64,000 nt of DNA from Chrysophaeum taylorii (lineage: Eukaryota > Sar > Pelagophyceae > Pelagomonadales > Pelagomonadaceae). Below are positions 60,411 through 64,000 of this stretch, piece after piece. Position 1 is the stretch's first letter. The number at the start of each line of letters is the position of its first letter. Location: contig JAQMWT010000134.1 in assembly GCA_029834535.1 (NCBI GenBank), forward strand, positions 41,030 to 105,029. Direction: 5' to 3'. Below the pieces are notes generated by a model that saw only the letters and a program-made list of their open reading frames with translations, did no database searches and was not told the DNA's origin. Made by a program: the position numbers and the translations under genes.

Positions 60411-61296
60411 ATGTCCTCGATCGAAATTAAAGATAGCAAGCTTTCGCAAAAACTCGATGCCTTCAGTGGTGAGCGATATCTTTTTCACCAATGGACCCGG
60501 CGCCTGGAAAACATGATCATTTCCACCGGTGATCGTATTATCTTGACCACTGACACTTGGACTAGCATTTCCGCCTCTGGCTGCTCTGAAGAAGAATTTG
60601 GTCTTAAGCAGCAACGCTGGTACAGTGCACTCTTCATGGCGCTACCAATGCATGATACTGATCGTGCGGATATCCGTGAAAACCGCGATATGAACTTCAC
60701 GCGGCTTTACAAGCGCATTACTGATGTTTACATGGGCCATGGAGATCGTGTCGCTCAGTCTGCAATTGCTTCACTGCATTCCTTGGTGTGCAACAATATC
60801 GATGAACTTGAGTCTTTTCTTAACAAGTTCATCACTGGTGTTCAAGTTGCTCGGCATCATCAAGATTTCCCTGACACTCTTGCATTGCGATTGCTTCAGA
60901 CGAAAATCCCCGACTCGATCTTGTCTAAGGATCTCATTGCACTTGACCCTAAACTGCGCACATATGATGGTTTCGTTGATCGCCTCAACAGTAAAGTTTT
61001 CGATTATCTTCAGACCAAGTCTGCGCTTGTCCATGCTAGGCTCCGTGAAAGTCCCCGCCATCGTGAACGTTGCAACTTTTGCGGTCGTACCAACCATCCT
61101 TCTGATAAATGCCTTCATCGTCTCAATGCTTTGCGCTCCCAACAACGTTCTAGCCCTCGCCCATCTTTTCGCCCATCTTTCCGTAACCGACCTTCATCTT
61201 CACGTGGTTTCCATCGCAAGCGCCCACCCCATACTGATCTTTGTCACTTTCGTGGTATTCCTGGCCATCACCAGAAAGATTGTCATGAACGCTCCC
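60411..61296 (+). CDS. Copia Gag with zinc knuckles (interrupted by insertion)
   Basis: From ATG 60411 (MSSIEIKDSKLSQKLD), a UBN2-like copia Gag: YLFHQWTRRLENMI, LESFLNKFITGVQVARHH, LLQTKIPDSILSKDLIALD. A CCHC knuckle CNFCGRTNHPSDKC (C-x2-C-x4-H-x4-C) is intact. A second, CHFRGIPGHHQKDC, has Arg in place of the second Cys. The frame enters the TTAG-tailed insertion at 61297; beyond it, at 61657, the original frame resumes as QRYLLSQATARPRHRY. Confidence 0.8.
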
Positions 61297-61656
61297 TTAC
61301 CCTGATCGCCGACTGCGGTTGCGATGGAGGACGGTGCCTCATGAATACTGAGCCTTGCGAGGGCATCCGCCCTCCCGGCGTAGGTTGGCACCTATTCGCC
61401 TCCCGGGCGGGCCGGTTGGCAGCCGGAACGTTCGCAGTGGGACGGGGTATGGCCGGGGGGCGAAGACGGAAGGTTGTCGACGAGTTGGTTGTCAGTCACA
61501 TCGCGGTCTCCTCGTCGCATGGCGACAAGCTTGATGGTCACTCTCCGCCGACCGACCTTTCGGCGCTCCTCGTCTACAGGCCCGTGATTCCGGACTGGCT
61601 CCTGTCGGTCCGGCCTGGCTCCCGTGCTCGGGAGAGGTCTGAAGTTAGTTAGTTAG
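61297..61656 (+). mobile_element. TTAG-tailed SINE-like insertion, copy 2 (in copia gag-pol)
   Basis: 360 bp, about 96 percent identical by eye to 34144-34509, with the same start TTACCCTGATCGCC and three TTAG repeats at the end (four in copy 1). The MNTEPCEGIRPPGVGW … frame is open here too. Flanks GAACGC / GAGCGC are a possible imperfect target duplication. It splits a Gag frame between CHER and QRYLL. Confidence 0.8.
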
Positions 61657-63978
61657 AGCGCCAGCGCTATTTGCTCTCACAAGCCACCGCCCGCCCTCGG
61701 CATCGATATCAATACCCGTCGGTCAAATCCCCAATACCCACCTCGGTCCAATCCCCAATACCCACCTAGGCCCCATCCACCCTTCTACCAAAACTATCTT
61801 TCCGCCCCCATTCCACTCTTGCCTCCATCTCAATCCTCTCCGCCGCTCCTTGCGTTGCCACCCTCCACCACACCCTCTGTCCCGCCTTCCACCGCTGTCT
61901 CCCTTCCTGGCCCATCTCTTTCTGCACCCACCTATCCGTCTTTCAATTTCCATCTTCTTTCCATCTCCCCCTCCATTCACCAAGTCCTTTCCTCCACCAA
62001 TGCCCTTACCGCTCTGCTCACCGCTCGTGAGCGCGACTACCTTCACAGCACCAACCTTCGTCTCGTTGTCTACGATACCGGCGCAAACGTCAATCTTTTC
62101 AACTCTTCATCTGGTTTCACTGACCTTGACAATACTCAGCATCACTCCATCACTTCTGCACTCGGCACTGGCTTGGTTTCCGGTTCCGGCACTGCTCACT
62201 TAACGTTTCCTTCAATTGGTCCTCTTGACAATCGTGGTCTTCCTTCTCCTGCACCCACTCTTTCTGCCCCTCATGGTATCCATGTCGCGTTCCCGCATAC
62301 CCTCATCTCTCCTGGCCTTGGTGACAAACGGATTCTTTCGGATCATGCCCTTGAGCAAGCTGGTTACGATTGCCACACCATTCAGGCCGTTGGCCCTGCT
62401 CATCCGCAACGTATTTTACGTCACCGGCAAACGCATCACGTTATTCCCCTGCTTCGTCGCTGTTGTCTTCTTTTGATCGTCTGTTGGATCGGCAATACGA
62501 CCGCTGCGCCCTACGCGGACTTCGTTTCACCTTTTGTGGCATTTTCTTCTTGCCCCCGTGTCCATGACCCTTGTGCGTTTCCCGCTGTGTCTCAACGCAC
62601 TCAACTTACCTTCGACCTTTGGCGTGCTCGTCTTGGTCATTATAGTCCTCCCTATATTCGGCGTTTGTCTTCTCTCGCCGTTGGCGCACCGCTTTTCCCG
62701 AGCTCCGCGTCTCTTTCTTTTTGTCCTGCTTGTGCTCTCGGTAAAATGCATGCTGCGCATGTTGGCCAACGTAAAGCTCATGCTTCCGCTTCCACTTCGC
62801 TTCCTTCCTCCGAGCCTTGTCTCGTCCACGTGCCGTTGCGCCCTACCTTATTATCCACGCCGATCTCATGTTTGCAGGCGTCCCATCCTTCATATATCAA
62901 GATCGCGCGATCCTCACGTTTGTCGATGATCATACGCGCCGCCGCACGCGTTACTTTGCTCCACGACACGATGCACTTACGAACGCTCGTCAACTCGAAC
63001 TTTTTCTGTCTACCGTGGTTCGCCCATTCGGATATCGCATTGCCCTCATCTACACCGATCGTGACCGCTCTTTTATGGGCCAATTCGAAACCTTCTGTCT
63101 GGGCAACAACATCGCTCTCAAACGTGCTCCTGCAGCTCAGTCCAAAACTTCGCAGGCGCACGCTTTTTCCGGTGTTGTGGAACGCTCTCATCGCGCAACT
63201 GCTGATATTACTCGCACTCTTTTGGTACATGCGCACCGTCCACCTGATTTTTTGGCGTTGGGCCATGGAAACGGCTGACTTCATCTCTGAGCGTATGCCA
63301 AATGCCTCTAATCCTGGATATATGACGCCATATGAAATGCTACATGAAACTCTCCCCCGTGTTGATTTTCTTCGTGTTTGGGGCTGTCCTGCTGCAATTC
63401 TTACTGGCGACAAATGGCCTACCAAAGCTATAACCGGTATCTTCATTGGGTATCCCTCTGCAGGCCCTGGATATCGCATATTGCTTCAACGCGCCACTGG
63501 TCCCGTCATCCACACCTCGATTGATGTTGTTTTTGACGAAAATTTTGCTCTGCGTAAGTCTCTGTCCTCTCAACCCCTTCCTCCGTCTCTAGTGGACTCT
63601 CGTTTTCCTGACTTATTTTATTACGACCCTCGTTTATCTTCCGCTGTGGCGCCCTTGTCTTCTGTTTTTGATGCTCAGGAGCCGGCCTTATCGGGACTGA
63701 TCACCCCTGAAACAACTCAACCGTCAGTGAATACCCAAATGTTACCGGACAATACGAAACGTGCACCATTACGTCGCGCCAGACGGGGCCGACCGCGCAA
63801 AGTCGACCAACGCGCGTTACAACAACCAACAAACTTTTATATGGGCGATTCTGTTTCATCCTGTCACAATGTCGATTCTGTTTCCTCTGTCGCTTCTGTT
63901 TCCTCCTGTCACTCTTTGTATGTCTCTTATGTTAGCTTTCGTTTGTTAGTTCATTATGTCTTCTTCCCCTTTGTTTAG
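61657..63978 (+). pseudogene. Copia protease, GAG-pre-integrase and integrase (frameshifted)
   Basis: A Pro/Ser-rich entry with a 22-bp tandem repeat (AATCCCCAATACCCACCT twice near 61727-61770), then the protease LRLVVYDTGANVNLF (DTG present). GAG-pre-integrase reads FDLWRARLGHYSPP with H and CPACALGK. The integrase core sits in another frame from about 62850 to 63245 (ILTFVDDHTRRRTRYF, ALIYTDRDRSFMGQFE, VVERSHRATADI), then returns (MTPYEMLHETLPRVDFLRVWG, GDKWPTKAITGIFIGY). Two compensating shifts make it inactive. A tail RRARRGRPRK precedes the expected RT. Confidence 0.85.
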
Positions 63979-64000
63979 CTAACACCCTTATTTGATCCCC

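Larger units (their letters stand above)
60411..64000 (+). mobile_element. Decayed Ty1/copia retrotransposon running off the window
   Basis: Gag (60411 onward), TTAG-tailed insertion (61297-61656), then Pol with protease, GAG-pre-integrase and integrase. RT would lie beyond base 64000. Integrase before RT is the Ty1/copia order. AT-richer than the host genes. A 5' LTR could not be delimited; the interval 60180-60400 probably contains it. Confidence 0.85.

Overview
The window looks like nuclear DNA of a photosynthetic eukaryotic microalga, most likely a heterokont (stramenopile) such as a pelagophyte. The evidence is a GC-rich, intron-poor block of core eukaryotic genes (SF3b subunit PHF5A, mitochondrial ATP synthase subunit d, a SIRT4-type sirtuin, NTMT1), a TIC20-like plastid import protein with an N-terminal leader, and an FTO homologue, a family known from vertebrates and marine algae. 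The introns I can resolve are GT-AG (54, 63 and 1547 bp). Lineage is inference; no rRNA is present.

Layout. (1) 1-14.6 kb is a very compact gene block. In order: PPEF-like phosphatase (-), double cold-shock-domain protein (+), SAM methyltransferase (+), ATP synthase d (+), ZZ zinc finger (+), SET/Tudor-like protein (+), TIC20-like (+), PHF5A (+), FTO-like (-), GT25 glycosyltransferase (+), SIRT4-like (-). Gaps are often 5-200 bp and one convergent pair overlaps in coding sequence. (2) 14.6-18.5 kb is transposon debris: an inverted-repeat element with a coding-like interior, abutting a truncated MRT4 fragment, then a decayed hAT transposase. (3) 18.5-23.1 kb is a second small gene island: a hypothetical, a secreted LPMO-DOMON-EGF protein (-), a hypothetical (+) and NTMT1 (-). 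(4) 23-64 kb is repeat-dominated.

The repeat region holds three related Ty3/gypsy LTR retrotransposons: element 1 (25.9-36.8 kb, +), element 2 (37.6-42.9 kb, +, older and truncated) and element 3 (49.0-56.0 kb, -). Element 1 reads Gag, protease-like domain, a cytosine-5 DNA methyltransferase domain, RT, RNase H, integrase. Element 2 keeps the methyltransferase and lacks RT and integrase. Element 3 keeps Gag and RT to integrase but has lost the protease-methyltransferase block. Element 3 lies inside an inverted duplication of an Old Yellow Enzyme gene: an intact + copy at 56.5-57.6 kb and a frameshifted - copy at 46.7-47.8 kb. A decayed Ty1/copia element enters at the right edge (60.4-64 kb).

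A roughly 360-bp TTAG-tailed sequence is inserted in both the gypsy element 1 pol and the copia gag, which suggests an undescribed SINE-like element. The most notable content is the methyltransferase-carrying gypsy family, this TTAG-tailed element, a strand-flipped block inside element 1 gag, and the LPMO-DOMON-EGF protein. All calls were made by eye from translation and motif recognition; splice sites and family names need the searches stated in the entries.
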